The notes below the pieces were generated by a model. The model worked only from the letters and a program-made list of their open reading frames with translations, made no database searches and was not told the DNA's origin. From positions 50,390-114,389 of the forward strand of contig NZ_JANZKV010000172.1 in the NCBI RefSeq assembly GCF_025060895.1: DNA of 64,000 nucleotides. Direction: 5' to 3'. Below, piece by piece: positions 32,150 through 41,521 of this stretch; the first letter of the stretch is position 1; every line of letters starts with the position of its first letter. The stretch is from Stieleria sedimenti. Lineage in GTDB: Bacteria; Planctomycetota; Planctomycetia; Pirellulales; Pirellulaceae. Both the position numbers and the translations under genes were made by a program.

Positions 32150-32907
32150 TCATCCGACTTGCCTGAGAATTTCTGTTTTACCGAATCACCAAATCGGGCG
32201 CAGGCATCATCGATTTCAGTCAGGAGTTCTTCCATTGATTGACCGGCCGCGCTACGGGCGGTCGGAATCATGGTTTGGCATTCGAAGGAGTCCATGCTGC
32301 GGGCGGCGTCCAAAAGCCCAGGCGTGTCCTCCATCGGCACGGCAAGAAACCCGTGCTTGTCGGCGTGAATCAACGTTCCTGGTGTGATCGGCGTGCCGAA
32401 CACTTCGACTTCGCAGCCCCATCGAACCGGAGTGCTGTACGCATGACCGACGCTCAATCTGCGAGCCAACGCTTTGAAGCCTGCGTTGGTCATTTCATCG
32501 ACGTCACGAATGGAACCGTCCACGATCGCACCGACACAGCCGAGGGCTCGATGGATGTTGCTGTTCACTTCACCCCAAAAGGCACCGAAGGTCGCCGGTT
32601 TGTCCAGATCCTGCACGACCACGATCTTGGGTCCCGGTATCGACGCCACGTACCGTCGGTATTCACTCCAAGCACCGGTATCTGCCGTCTTGTGATCGGG
32701 GTTACCCGGCTCGATCACGACCGTCACGGCGTAACCGATCATGGGCCCCATCTGTGGCATGAAGTCGTGGGTTTCTTCAAGATTAAAACACTCTCGACCC
32801 GCATCGCGAGAAGTGATCTGTTCCCAGCCGTTGTAAATCGTGGGCGTGTTCCAGCGTTTCAGTTCCAGCAGATCCGCGTGGCGAAGCGGTGGGGGAGTGT
32901 CGTTCAT
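32140..32907 (-). CDS. RraA-like protein (4-hydroxy-2-oxo acid aldolase or demethylmenaquinone methyltransferase-like fold)
   Basis: 255 residues of the RraA family. The core has ALGCVGAIVDGSIRDVDEM, containing the Arg and Asp that in HMG/CHA aldolases bind pyruvate and metal, and VGHAYSTPVRW-like sequence nearby, followed by ITPGTLIHADKHGFLAVP. It is longer than E. coli RraA (161 residues), and its catalytic motif favours an aldolase over the RNase E regulator. The C-terminal 45 residues are a helical extension. It is the first gene of the operon with the deacetylase and HpcH/HpaI aldolase. The 253 bp upstream hold the promoter. A hydroxy-oxo-acid cleaving role fits the context; exact substrate unknown. 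Confidence 0.82.
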   Translation of the reverse strand: MNDTPPPLRHADLLELKRWNTPTIYNGWEQITSRDAGRECFNLEETHDFMPQMGPMIGYAVTVVIEPGNPDHKTADTGAWSEYRRYVASIPGPKIVVVQDLDKPATFGAFWGEVNSNIHRALGCVGAIVDGSIRDVDEMTNAGFKALARRLSVGHAYSTPVRWGCEVEVFGTPITPGTLIHADKHGFLAVPMEDTPGLLDAARSMDSFECQTMIPTARSAAGQSMEELLTEIDDACARFGDSVKQKFSGKSDEWA

Positions 32908-33160
32908 GGGGCGAGTGTCAGTGATTGTGCATCAGGAAGTCAGGTAGGGGATGAAAACCTTCGCTATTGGGCGGAATCTTTTCAACGGTCATCTCGGAAG
33001 CTCGTAGTCGTAGACGGTGGCATCACTGCGACATTGTCTCATCGCAACGTTGGTGCGTCAACGATCATCGGCTTCGAGTCCGGTTCGATTGCGTGTGGGG
33101 GCGAACGATGGGTGGGGCAAATGGATCACCGCAGGGGCAGAATCCACGACGCCAAGCGAA

Positions 33161-35551
33161 TCACTCCGGCAGATACGATTTCAATCGGTTGATTTCGTCA
33201 TTTCCCGTGAGCGTCGCCTTTTCGTTGGTCAGCATCGGATACCTGCAACGGTAGTACTCGGCCAAGTCTTCACAGAGTCGAAGTGCATTCTTGGTGTACG
33301 TCGAATTGGGCCCGGGTGTGTCCAATCGACTGTGTGAACCTGCCACCAACATCATTGCGTCCAGGGTGCTCTGCTCTTGAAAATATTCCATCTCCAAGCC
33401 TTGCCGGACGCCGGCGAGCACGCGGTTTCCATCAACATGCGCATATCGAAAGAACGCCCGCAGGAACACTTTATCAACCCATTGGATGCATCTTGAATAG
33501 ATAAAATCCCCCATCGGTGGTCCGATTGCCTGGGCGACCGCGGCAGCGTAGGCGGAGCCGGATCCGCGTGTCCCACCCCAGCGTTCCAGTCGCCAGATCA
33601 TCACTTGCAGATGCAGCATGTCATCGTGCGGGAATCGTTCAAGATATTCACGAATCTCGTCATAGGTATCGTCGTAGCTGAATGACGCGTCGCGAGCCAG
33701 GTCGATGAAGTATTGGTAAGCAACGGCGGGGATATCGTCGGTCTGTTGCAACTTGTTCCACGCTTCCATCGCCATCTTGTTTTGCGATTGAAACGTTTGC
33801 CAGCCGTTCTCCGTCACGGAACCGGACCAGCCGCTGCCCCTGGCATCCCAGGCTTTCGTGTAGCAGTATTTCATTTTTGCTGTCAGTGCGAGCGGTGACT
33901 GACGATCAGCCCACTCGGCGAAGCCCGCCAAACGTTCTTTTGTCACCTCGACGTCTGCTTCGGTGACTTGATCGTTCCTCAGTGACTGTTCCTTGAAGAA
34001 CCATTTCATGGCAATTCCCTCAGAGAGCATCTGATAGAGTTGCTCGTTGGTTCGATTGAATCGCTTTTCGGGGAGAGCTCGAATCACGGAGTGCAACGCT
34101 TCTAAATGATCGAACTGATTCTGCCATGCCCAACTACTCGCCAGCCGCCCAAGTTCGTTTACACCTTGCGGGGGGAACACGAGGCGGGCGTAAAGGTCAA
34201 TGGTCTGACCGTCATGCAGCGCGACGACGCGTCCGGAAGCGGCGACCACAAGTTTTCGATCGCCGAAACGTTTCATCGGCATCGGCCGCCCAAACGAGCG
34301 ATCACCAAGAATGGTGTCGTACATCACACGCTCGGTGCCGCCGTCGGGCAGCGGGCGGTCAGCGAGACAGAGTTGTATGCGCCGTGAGTAGGAATGGTGA
34401 AGGTCGATGACGTCCACGATGTCCCAGTAGATCGATGCCCGCAAACTCTGGTGATCATTTCCCGACGCGTTCGGGTCGTTGGGACGTCGATGACACGCAT
34501 TCTTCTCGATCCACAAGTCATCGTCATGCAAACAACGCACCATCAACGGTTCGCCGGGATCGTTGAGCGGAACGTCGAAATCGTAGTCCAACACTCCACC
34601 ATTGAGTTTGAACACGCGGCCGTTTTGGGGATCGTGCCAAGCCGCGATTCGGGTCGCATCGGGGGAAATCGCTGGCATCGGAAGGCTCACGTCGACCTTG
34701 CCGATCTTCGTCGCCGTGGCCAATTCCGGGTCGGTCAAGTACAGATCGCCCGCGTGGTCAACGACCGCGGCATGACCTGTTTCCGCTGCCACGCTGAGAT
34801 GTAGGATGTCCTCGTCGAAGGCCAGCGTTGTGGCAATGGAGGCCGTTGTGCAATCGACCCGGTGAAGTTGTTTTCCGGCGGCAACGATCAGTTGAGAGTC
34901 CGAGCCGTCCGCGTGCTGCCCGAAAAACTCGACATGGATTGCGTTTTCAGCTGACATGGGTAATGCAAGGTGTTGATACTTGCCCGCATCACCAGGTTCG
35001 TCGCGTTCCGTCGGCGGCATACCTGGCAACGCCCACCAGGGTCGCCACGGCAATCTTGAAATCCAAAGTCCGTTGTCGCCGCCGACGACCAAGTGCCGTC
35101 CCGTGTTGTCCAGCCAGACCGTCGGGTTGGAAACGTCCGCCGGCATCGCAACGCTTTCGCGGAGCATCGGCTGTTCGTCCACTTCATCGAGGGCAATTCT
35201 TGCCATTGTCAACGCCTCGCCGCTGAGGCCAGTCGATGCGACCATCCACGGCGGCGGCTGCGGGCTGGACTTGGCGTCTTCCATCCGCTTCTGATTCTTT
35301 TTGAGAATCTGATCGGCGATTTCGCCAATCGCTCCCGGCTTGATTTGGCGCAGGAACCCACAGTCGGTCGGTTTGGTGGCTTGCCATTGGTCTTCAATCA
35401 CCGGCCAGCGGTATTGGTTCGCAACAGCGGGCGCGGCGACAAGCGTTTCGCCCGCCGGAACGGAAAAGTGTTGCTCCGTTGGCACCGGTTCACAGCCTGT
35501 CAATGAGATCACGGCGATTGCCAACAGGCAGAGTTTCAATGGACACTTCAT
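33161..35551 (-). CDS. Large lipoprotein with propeller-like N-half and DUF4034-like C-half
   Basis: 796 residues. The signal peptide ends in a lipobox (ISLTGC, Cys20), so it should be a membrane-anchored lipoprotein. Residues about 130-460 have repeated short strands of the type LDNTGRHLVVGGDNGLWISR and AISPDATRIAAWHDPQNGRV, as in WD40-like propellers. Residues about 470-790 are helical; AWDARGSGWSGSVTENGW is reminiscent of DUF4034 proteins. No catalytic motif is visible. It starts at the stop codon of the upstream LRR membrane protein gene (ATGA, 35548-35551), so the two are co-translated and probably work together at the envelope. Function unknown; a scaffold or sensor is a guess. Confidence 0.7.
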   Translation of the reverse strand: MKCPLKLCLLAIAVISLTGCEPVPTEQHFSVPAGETLVAAPAVANQYRWPVIEDQWQATKPTDCGFLRQIKPGAIGEIADQILKKNQKRMEDAKSSPQPPPWMVASTGLSGEALTMARIALDEVDEQPMLRESVAMPADVSNPTVWLDNTGRHLVVGGDNGLWISRLPWRPWWALPGMPPTERDEPGDAGKYQHLALPMSAENAIHVEFFGQHADGSDSQLIVAAGKQLHRVDCTTASIATTLAFDEDILHLSVAAETGHAAVVDHAGDLYLTDPELATATKIGKVDVSLPMPAISPDATRIAAWHDPQNGRVFKLNGGVLDYDFDVPLNDPGEPLMVRCLHDDDLWIEKNACHRRPNDPNASGNDHQSLRASIYWDIVDVIDLHHSYSRRIQLCLADRPLPDGGTERVMYDTILGDRSFGRPMPMKRFGDRKLVVAASGRVVALHDGQTIDLYARLVFPPQGVNELGRLASSWAWQNQFDHLEALHSVIRALPEKRFNRTNEQLYQMLSEGIAMKWFFKEQSLRNDQVTEADVEVTKERLAGFAEWADRQSPLALTAKMKYCYTKAWDARGSGWSGSVTENGWQTFQSQNKMAMEAWNKLQQTDDIPAVAYQYFIDLARDASFSYDDTYDEIREYLERFPHDDMLHLQVMIWRLERWGGTRGSGSAYAAAVAQAIGPPMGDFIYSRCIQWVDKVFLRAFFRYAHVDGNRVLAGVRQGLEMEYFQEQSTLDAMMLVAGSHSRLDTPGPNSTYTKNALRLCEDLAEYYRCRYPMLTNEKATLTGNDEINRLKSYLPE

Positions 35552-38500
35552 TGTTCTTCCACGTCTTCTAAATTGTCGGTGTCGTCGACGGATGCACCCG
35601 CGGAGTTGATCGAACGGAGCAATTGACCGAGTACGGAACGGGCTCCCGGCCCGACCGGAGCGTTGGGGACAAGGACGGTCCCGGCTGGGGAGTTAATCTT
35701 GGGAGCAGGGCGGAAAAAATCGGGTGCCCAGTCGGGACGCTCGAATTCGCTTGGCCCCTCCTCGTCATCTGGATCTGCGTAGACCGCAAACCCCCTCGGG
35801 TCATAGCCCAGTAGTTTCCGTTCTTGCGGCTGGAACCATGTTTCGTAGGCATCACGTTCCATGATCAGCCGATTCTCGGCGGTCAGTTTGGTGATCAATG
35901 CCACCGTCGCGTCGACCGGCGACAGTCGAAACATGAGTGACGGGTGGGTTCGGAGCGCCGGTACGATTTCCGACCAGTCAGCGGTCGCGCCGGTGAGATC
36001 GAGTTCGTTCAAGAAATCGGATTTGTCAATGATCGCCGACAGTCCGCCTGGTTCAATGGTCGCACCGACAAGTTTCACTTGGCTCAGATAGTCAAGCGGT
36101 CCCATGGCGTCAATCACCGATTGATTGATGGTGACGCCGCCGAGGCTGACGGCGGTGAGCCCCGGGCTCTTTCTGAGTTCGGGCAATGAACTCATGTCGA
36201 TCTCGTTTCCGCCCAGCAGCAGTTGTGTCCAGCCTCCACGACTGATGATCCGAGACGTCGTCGCGGCCGAAAGTCCACAATCTCTGAGATCCAATTCAGT
36301 CAGAGTCGCGGGGATGTCCCACTGTTGAAACACGTCGTTGTCGAGATCCGCCCCCGGAAGGGCTAGCTGCTCGAGCGATCGAAGATGAGAGACGTCGTTG
36401 AGCACCTTCGATGATGCGGATGGATAAGCGATCGTCAACTTCGTCAACGCCCGCGCTTTCAACACCTCCGAGACGTTTTCGTCAGTCATCCCCTCGCCGC
36501 CTCCGATAAACCACTCCAATCCGGCGACACCACTGATTCGGATTTTCGAAAGCGGGCTCAGAACCGCCAAACCGGGAAGCTGAGGCGCGGCCTCCACATG
36601 CAGGTAATTTCCGACCGGACTGAGGACCAGGGGAGTCCGAAGTTCCGGTACATTGATCAATCGCAATGCAGTGATTTGTGATTTCTTGTGCTGGTCAAAA
36701 ACGATCATTTCAAGTTCGGGTTGATTTTCAACCCTGAGCGCGTTGATGTTCGAATTGATCAGCAACGATTTGAGGTCTGCGACTTGGGCGGAGATGGAGT
36801 TGACAAACCCGACACCGACCTCGGCGTTTCGCACGTCGATGCTCGTTGCCGAAAGCTTTGCGATCTGATCGGCCGCCTGTTTCGCCAGCGCGCAGTATTG
36901 AAAGTCCAGTGATGCGATCGCGGGGTTTTCTGTCAGGGGTGAAAAATCGACCTTGCGAAGATCACATCCTCGCAATCTCAAAAGCGACGGCCCGTTTAAC
37001 TTTCCGAACTGGTCGATCACTCGTTGGCTGCACTCAGAGCTGATCGTTGGGTCATAGTCCGGATCCCCGACTCCGGGGACGATCATGCTGGTTCCGGCCA
37101 GATGCTCCATCGCGTCGCAGCCTTCGACTTGGATGGTTTCAAAGTCGCGAACGTAAAACGAGAAGGACTCGATCAGAGGAATCTCTTTCAACGTACAGTT
37201 GCGAACCCACGCTTCAACCGGCATCTGGTCATTGTCAGCCATTCGGGTTTGCAGGTTGTGGTATTGCACTTTGATGTTTGCTAGTTTTGGCAGACGTTGT
37301 AGATCAAGGTCGACCAATTGAAACGAATCGAAACCGAAGTACTCCAGCTCGGGCATGTCGTGCACCGAGATCTCAAACAGGCTCGGGTTGAGTGGTTCGT
37401 CCAGTGATTGAAACGCGAGGCGTCGCAGTTGGGGCCAAGATTCGAGCCGGATTTCACCAGCGGTCCCCGTTTTCGGTCGAGAGAGGACCAGTATTTCCAG
37501 TTGGTTCTTCAGCTCGCAATTTTGCCAAGCCTGGAACGGGATCACCGTTTCCATGGCCATCAGCCGTGAGAGTTGCGGAAGTTTGGCGAAACGTTGAAGC
37601 GCGTCCTCCGCAAGATTGGTGTGCGAAATGTTGAGTTGTCGAAGCAGCGAACATTCAGACAATGCGAAAACGGTTTCCGCATCCAATTCGGTACCGGCGA
37701 CGCGAAGATCTTGCAGATATCGCATCGAGGGCAGGCGGCTCAACGGTTTCTGGTCGTACTGGCCACCACCGATCCGCAGCGCTCGCAGGTAGGGCAACTT
37801 GCACATCCACTGCAGTTGTTCGTCTGACGGCTCTTGGAGATCAACAGCGGTTGTCCTCAGCCAGATCGTTCGTGCCGACTCGGGGACCCAGTCGGTCAAA
37901 ATCGCCGGCATGTACGACTGCCGCAGGACCTGCCCGCTCGTTGCGAGTTGATCGGCAACGACTTGATCGGCTTCGGACTGTCGGATCAGCCATCGCCAAT
38001 AGCCCATCGCCGAGGCGATCAGCGTGACGACAAACAACAAATCGGCCAGCGAAACGCGATTAGACTTCCTCACCGATGGCCGTAAGTAGAACCAAATGAT
38101 GGCCAAAAACACGAGGGCGATCGCCAGATTCCAGGCCAGCGCGCCGCCGTACCATTGAACTTGATCGGGACCATTAGGAAATGGATGGCGAATGTAGTAG
38201 CGAAACGGCCATCCTGCTTCGACCGGGTCGATGGCTTGCAGCCCGTCTTCGGTTCGAAAGCCGAAGTCGAATGGCAACTCGGACCACGTCGCCTGGGTCG
38301 AATAACTGACAGAATACTGAAACGGCCAGTTGGCCGCTACCAGCATCGAAAGCACGACCGCCGATGCGATCCATCGAGCACGGGATTGCCGCCGAGGTGT
38401 GCCGCTAGGCGGTAAAGCCTTTTCTTCTAGCCGTCGGGAGTCAACGCTGGGGTGTTCGGGTGACGATGGGGACGCGGAGGGCTTGCGTCCCGCCGGTAAA

Positions 38501-38652
38501 CGCTTGGAAAACACCGCAAATAAACGCTTCACAGCGTTCGGTTTGCCGGTGGCGGTGTTCGCTGTTGTCCTCTGTTCGTCGGTTTTCTGTTCGTCGCCGC
38601 CGGTCTCGCCGCTGGTCCGCTCTCCACGAGCAGAATTCTTGGTCTCGCTCAC
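35548..38652 (-). CDS. Membrane protein with leucine-rich-repeat-like domain
   Basis: 1034 residues. Residues 1-90 are a polar Ser/Glu/Lys-rich tail; membrane helices lie at about 93-111, 172-190 and 202-220. From about 280 to 960 irregular leucine-rich repeats follow (LRALRIGGGQ, LRQLNISHTNLAEDAL, LTELDLRDCGLSAAT, FLNELDLTGATADW), and the C-terminal 70 residues are Pro/Gly-rich and then acidic. This organisation, a small membrane module plus a long LRR arc, suits protein-protein binding on one face of the membrane. The start is GTG at 38652; no strong ribosome binding site is seen. It overlaps the next gene by ATGA. LRR-like proteins are common in planctomycetes and mostly uncharacterised. 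Function unknown. Confidence 0.72.
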   Translation of the reverse strand: MSETKNSARGERTSGETGGDEQKTDEQRTTANTATGKPNAVKRLFAVFSKRLPAGRKPSASPSSPEHPSVDSRRLEEKALPPSGTPRRQSRARWIASAVVLSMLVAANWPFQYSVSYSTQATWSELPFDFGFRTEDGLQAIDPVEAGWPFRYYIRHPFPNGPDQVQWYGGALAWNLAIALVFLAIIWFYLRPSVRKSNRVSLADLLFVVTLIASAMGYWRWLIRQSEADQVVADQLATSGQVLRQSYMPAILTDWVPESARTIWLRTTAVDLQEPSDEQLQWMCKLPYLRALRIGGGQYDQKPLSRLPSMRYLQDLRVAGTELDAETVFALSECSLLRQLNISHTNLAEDALQRFAKLPQLSRLMAMETVIPFQAWQNCELKNQLEILVLSRPKTGTAGEIRLESWPQLRRLAFQSLDEPLNPSLFEISVHDMPELEYFGFDSFQLVDLDLQRLPKLANIKVQYHNLQTRMADNDQMPVEAWVRNCTLKEIPLIESFSFYVRDFETIQVEGCDAMEHLAGTSMIVPGVGDPDYDPTISSECSQRVIDQFGKLNGPSLLRLRGCDLRKVDFSPLTENPAIASLDFQYCALAKQAADQIAKLSATSIDVRNAEVGVGFVNSISAQVADLKSLLINSNINALRVENQPELEMIVFDQHKKSQITALRLINVPELRTPLVLSPVGNYLHVEAAPQLPGLAVLSPLSKIRISGVAGLEWFIGGGEGMTDENVSEVLKARALTKLTIAYPSASSKVLNDVSHLRSLEQLALPGADLDNDVFQQWDIPATLTELDLRDCGLSAATTSRIISRGGWTQLLLGGNEIDMSSLPELRKSPGLTAVSLGGVTINQSVIDAMGPLDYLSQVKLVGATIEPGGLSAIIDKSDFLNELDLTGATADWSEIVPALRTHPSLMFRLSPVDATVALITKLTAENRLIMERDAYETWFQPQERKLLGYDPRGFAVYADPDDEEGPSEFERPDWAPDFFRPAPKINSPAGTVLVPNAPVGPGARSVLGQLLRSINSAGASVDDTDNLEDVEEQ

Positions 38653-38815
38653 TGATCGTCTCTGCTTCTCTTGCCGCCGTTTTCCATGCCGCTACGTGGC
38701 TAGGGCATGTCCACCCGGAGTATACACCGTTCGACGACAGTGGTGCGTCAACGATTAAACTTAGGGCGTCTTGAGACGGTTGGTGCTGGCATCGTGCCGT
38801 GCATCGGTTCAGCCA

Positions 38816-40888
38816 CTACCGCGGGCCGCGGGGAAGGTGTTCGACCAGGTATCTGGCGATGAGCATTCGGACATGCAATTCCGATCCCTTTCCTTCACGA
38901 AGGCCATGGTCACGATTGGGGTAGACCATGTAGTCGAAGCGTTTGCCGAGTTCGATCAACCGATCCACCAGCCCTTCGATGATCTGAATGTGCGTGTTCG
39001 TCTCGCCGGAGCCCGTGACGATCAGCAGGTCGCCCTTGAGGCCTTCGGCGAAATGGAGGGGAGCCGATCGCTCGTAGCCGTCCGGGTTGACCTCGCGGGT
39101 GCGCATGTAGATTTCCTGGAACCATGCGTTGTACAGGTGTGGTTGGGGCTTGGGGACGACGGCGATTCCGACGTGGTAATCGTCGGGCTTGCGAAACATG
39201 GCGTTCAAGGTGTTAGACCCTCCGCCGCTCCATCCCCAAATTCCGACGCGCGACAGATCGACATACGGTCGTGTGCGGCCGAGTTCTTTCAGTCCCGCCG
39301 CTTGATCTTCGGTTGAAAGTGGTCCCAAGCTGCCAAAGATCGACCGTCGCCATGCCGCGCCTTTGGGCGCAGGGGTGCCGCGATTGTCGATCGAGACGAC
39401 CAGGTAGCCGAGGTCGGCAATGACTCGATGAAAGTGATTTTGAGCGGCGCCCCACTGGTCCAGCACCGTCTGCGCATACGGCTCACCGTAGACGTAAATG
39501 AAGACAGGATACTTTTTGGATGCATCAAACTTCTTCGGCTTGATCATCCAGGCATCCATCGAGACACCGCCATCGATTTCCAGCCGGATGAATTCAGTCG
39601 GAGGTGTCAGGAGCGTCTCGGCCCGATCGCGCAGTTCGCGGTTGTCCTCCAGCACGCGCACTACCTTGTGTCCTTCCAATTCGACCAAGTCGACGACCGG
39701 CGGCTGGTCGATGGTGGAATAGGTGTGAAAGGCCCACTTGGCATCGGGAGAAAAATCGTAGTCGTGCGTCCCCGGTTGATTCGCGGGTGTGATCCGCTCC
39801 AGCGTTCCCGATCCGTCGAGGGGGACTCGGTACAAGTACTTTCTCGGCCCATCGTCCGGTGCGGCGTAGAAGTAATACCAACCGCCCGGTTCATCGACGA
39901 CGGCCCGATCAATGATGTCGTACTCGCCGGGTGTCAGCAGTGCCAATGCTTTGCCGTCGCGCGAATAGAGGAATGCGTGGCGCCAGCCGTCTTTTTCGCT
40001 GATGACGATGAACGCCTGGCCGTCTCGAACCCATGTCAGCCCCGAATTCTTTCCCTGGCTGCCCACCGCCCAAGCGGAATTGGTTTCGCGAAAGATCTCT
40101 TTCATCGGGCCATCGACGCTTGCCAGCAAGAAGACTCGTTCGTCGCGAAAACGGCTCTTCTTTTCGACCAGCACTTCCTCCGAATTCCCTGCCCAATCGA
40201 CCTGCCCAAGATAAAAGCCGTCCGGGCTGGATTCGATCGGCAACCATTTCAGTTCGCCTCCATCGATTTCGACGACGCCGACGCGGAGGGCGTTGATTTT
40301 TTCACCGACGCGAGCAAAACGCCGGTGTCGGACGCTCGGATAGGAGGGATCGTCTGGCACCAGCATCGGACGCATTCTGACGTCGGTCGCGTCCGACTCG
40401 ATGAATACCACGCGTTTCCCGTCGGGGCTCCATTGGGGATCACGAAACGAAATGTCTCGATCGGACGAACGTTGCGTCAATCGGGTTCGCTGATCGGTTT
40501 TCAGATCGCGGACGAACAGATCCTGATCTCGAAATTCCAGGCGATCGTTGCCATCGGGTGACGTCAATCCCCGGCGGGCCGGTTGCGGCGTCGTCGGCGA
40601 TTCAACTACCTCGCGTTCACCCGTCTGGACGTTATACCGCAGCAACTGCGATTGGTCGGAACTCGGATCCCGTTGACGAACGGTGTATCCCGAACTGTCG
40701 GGCAACCATTTGCCCTCAAAGTCCTTCGCCCGAAATTGACCCTTTTCGTAAATCGCTTTCAGCCGTGGTTCTGCTTCCCAGACCCACGCCGAATCGTCGG
40801 TCGATTGTGCCGGCAGTGGACCGAGTCCGATCGCAGCACTTGCAATCAGTGAAAAAAGCGTGACCGGGAATCCTTGTCTCGGCATCAT
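38816..40888 (-). CDS. Secreted S9 family prolyl oligopeptidase/dipeptidyl peptidase with Glu in the catalytic triad
   Basis: 690 residues with an N-terminal signal peptide (about 1-27). Residues about 30-420 form the DPP-IV-type beta-propeller (repeated SPDGKR, SPDAKWAF strands), and residues about 440-690 the alpha/beta hydrolase. The nucleophile is S554 in GWSGGG. H661 lies in NRDHGL. The third residue is E629 (GSGETNTH) where DPP-IV has Asp; the E629-H661 spacing (32) equals that of DPP-IV D708-H740, and S554-E629 (75) is close to its 78. The enzyme should cut after proline or alanine in short peptides in the periplasm. The gene stands alone with 249 bp upstream. The family call is firm; activity with Glu is uncertain. 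Confidence 0.9.
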   Translation of the reverse strand: MMPRQGFPVTLFSLIASAAIGLGPLPAQSTDDSAWVWEAEPRLKAIYEKGQFRAKDFEGKWLPDSSGYTVRQRDPSSDQSQLLRYNVQTGEREVVESPTTPQPARRGLTSPDGNDRLEFRDQDLFVRDLKTDQRTRLTQRSSDRDISFRDPQWSPDGKRVVFIESDATDVRMRPMLVPDDPSYPSVRHRRFARVGEKINALRVGVVEIDGGELKWLPIESSPDGFYLGQVDWAGNSEEVLVEKKSRFRDERVFLLASVDGPMKEIFRETNSAWAVGSQGKNSGLTWVRDGQAFIVISEKDGWRHAFLYSRDGKALALLTPGEYDIIDRAVVDEPGGWYYFYAAPDDGPRKYLYRVPLDGSGTLERITPANQPGTHDYDFSPDAKWAFHTYSTIDQPPVVDLVELEGHKVVRVLEDNRELRDRAETLLTPPTEFIRLEIDGGVSMDAWMIKPKKFDASKKYPVFIYVYGEPYAQTVLDQWGAAQNHFHRVIADLGYLVVSIDNRGTPAPKGAAWRRSIFGSLGPLSTEDQAAGLKELGRTRPYVDLSRVGIWGWSGGGSNTLNAMFRKPDDYHVGIAVVPKPQPHLYNAWFQEIYMRTREVNPDGYERSAPLHFAEGLKGDLLIVTGSGETNTHIQIIEGLVDRLIELGKRFDYMVYPNRDHGLREGKGSELHVRMLIARYLVEHLPRGPR

Positions 40889-41137
40889 GGGAGATCGCTC
40901 GCAGTGGGGGCCAATGGCTGATGGGGACGCAGGTCCTCGGCGAGCGAGTGAAACAGAGATTTTTGATGCGTTTCACCCGACCCTCGGCTGCCTGTGCGGG
41001 TCATCGTAGTCGCTTGGGCGCGAGTCTTCTTGTTCGTGCGCACGCGTCCATCGATGATTTGCGCACATCGCGACGTGGCGCGTCGGGATCGACGGGGGCC
41101 CACCAGGCGTTGCTTAGCCGTGGTTCGAACCATCGGA

Positions 41138-41521
41138 TCAGCCGTTTCCCTTGCTCGTGCAGTGCTCGCTGAGGAAGTCGACCAGCCGGTCCGGTGCAAA
41201 GGGTTTCATCAGAAAGATCACCGCCTGGAAGCTCGCCAGTTGAGCCAGCACGTCTTCGTCACGGTGTCCGCTGATCACAACGGTCGGGACGGCAGTTCCT
41301 TGTTCGGTGAGTTGAGTCAGCAGATCGATTCCGCTCATTTTGGGCAGTCGCAGATCCAGCACCATGCCGTCGATGGAGCCGCTAAAGTTCCCGACTAAAA
41401 AATCTTCGGCACTTGCGACGCAATGGGTTTCAAATCCGAAGGCTGCCAGCAGCGCCCTGACGGAGTCTTGGACGGCGGGGTCATCATCAACAATGCAAAC
41501 TCTTGCTTTCGCAACATTCAT
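41138..41521 (-). CDS. Receiver-only response regulator
   Basis: 127 residues, a single receiver domain with no output domain. D12-D14 (VDDDPAV) form the acidic pocket, D56 in VLDLRLPKMSG is the phospho-acceptor, and S/T and K landmarks are in VVISGHRD and LMKPF. It resembles the receiver of FixJ-type regulators. It overlaps the histidine kinase gene by 35 bases, so the pair is tightly coupled and the kinase is its likely donor. With no DNA-binding domain it could act as a phosphate sink, a relay intermediate or by binding an effector protein. ATG at 41521. Confidence 0.9.
   Translation of the reverse strand: MNVAKARVCIVDDDPAVQDSVRALLAAFGFETHCVASAEDFLVGNFSGSIDGMVLDLRLPKMSGIDLLTQLTEQGTAVPTVVISGHRDEDVLAQLASFQAVIFLMKPFAPDRLVDFLSEHCTSKGNG

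Noticed and set aside
33040-33060. TGCGTCAACGAT shared with 38740-38755
   Set aside because: Only about 12 bases, no wider similarity; likely chance.
39428-40561. 377-codon + strand frame
   Set aside because: Antisense to the S9 peptidase, whose catalytic residues are intact.
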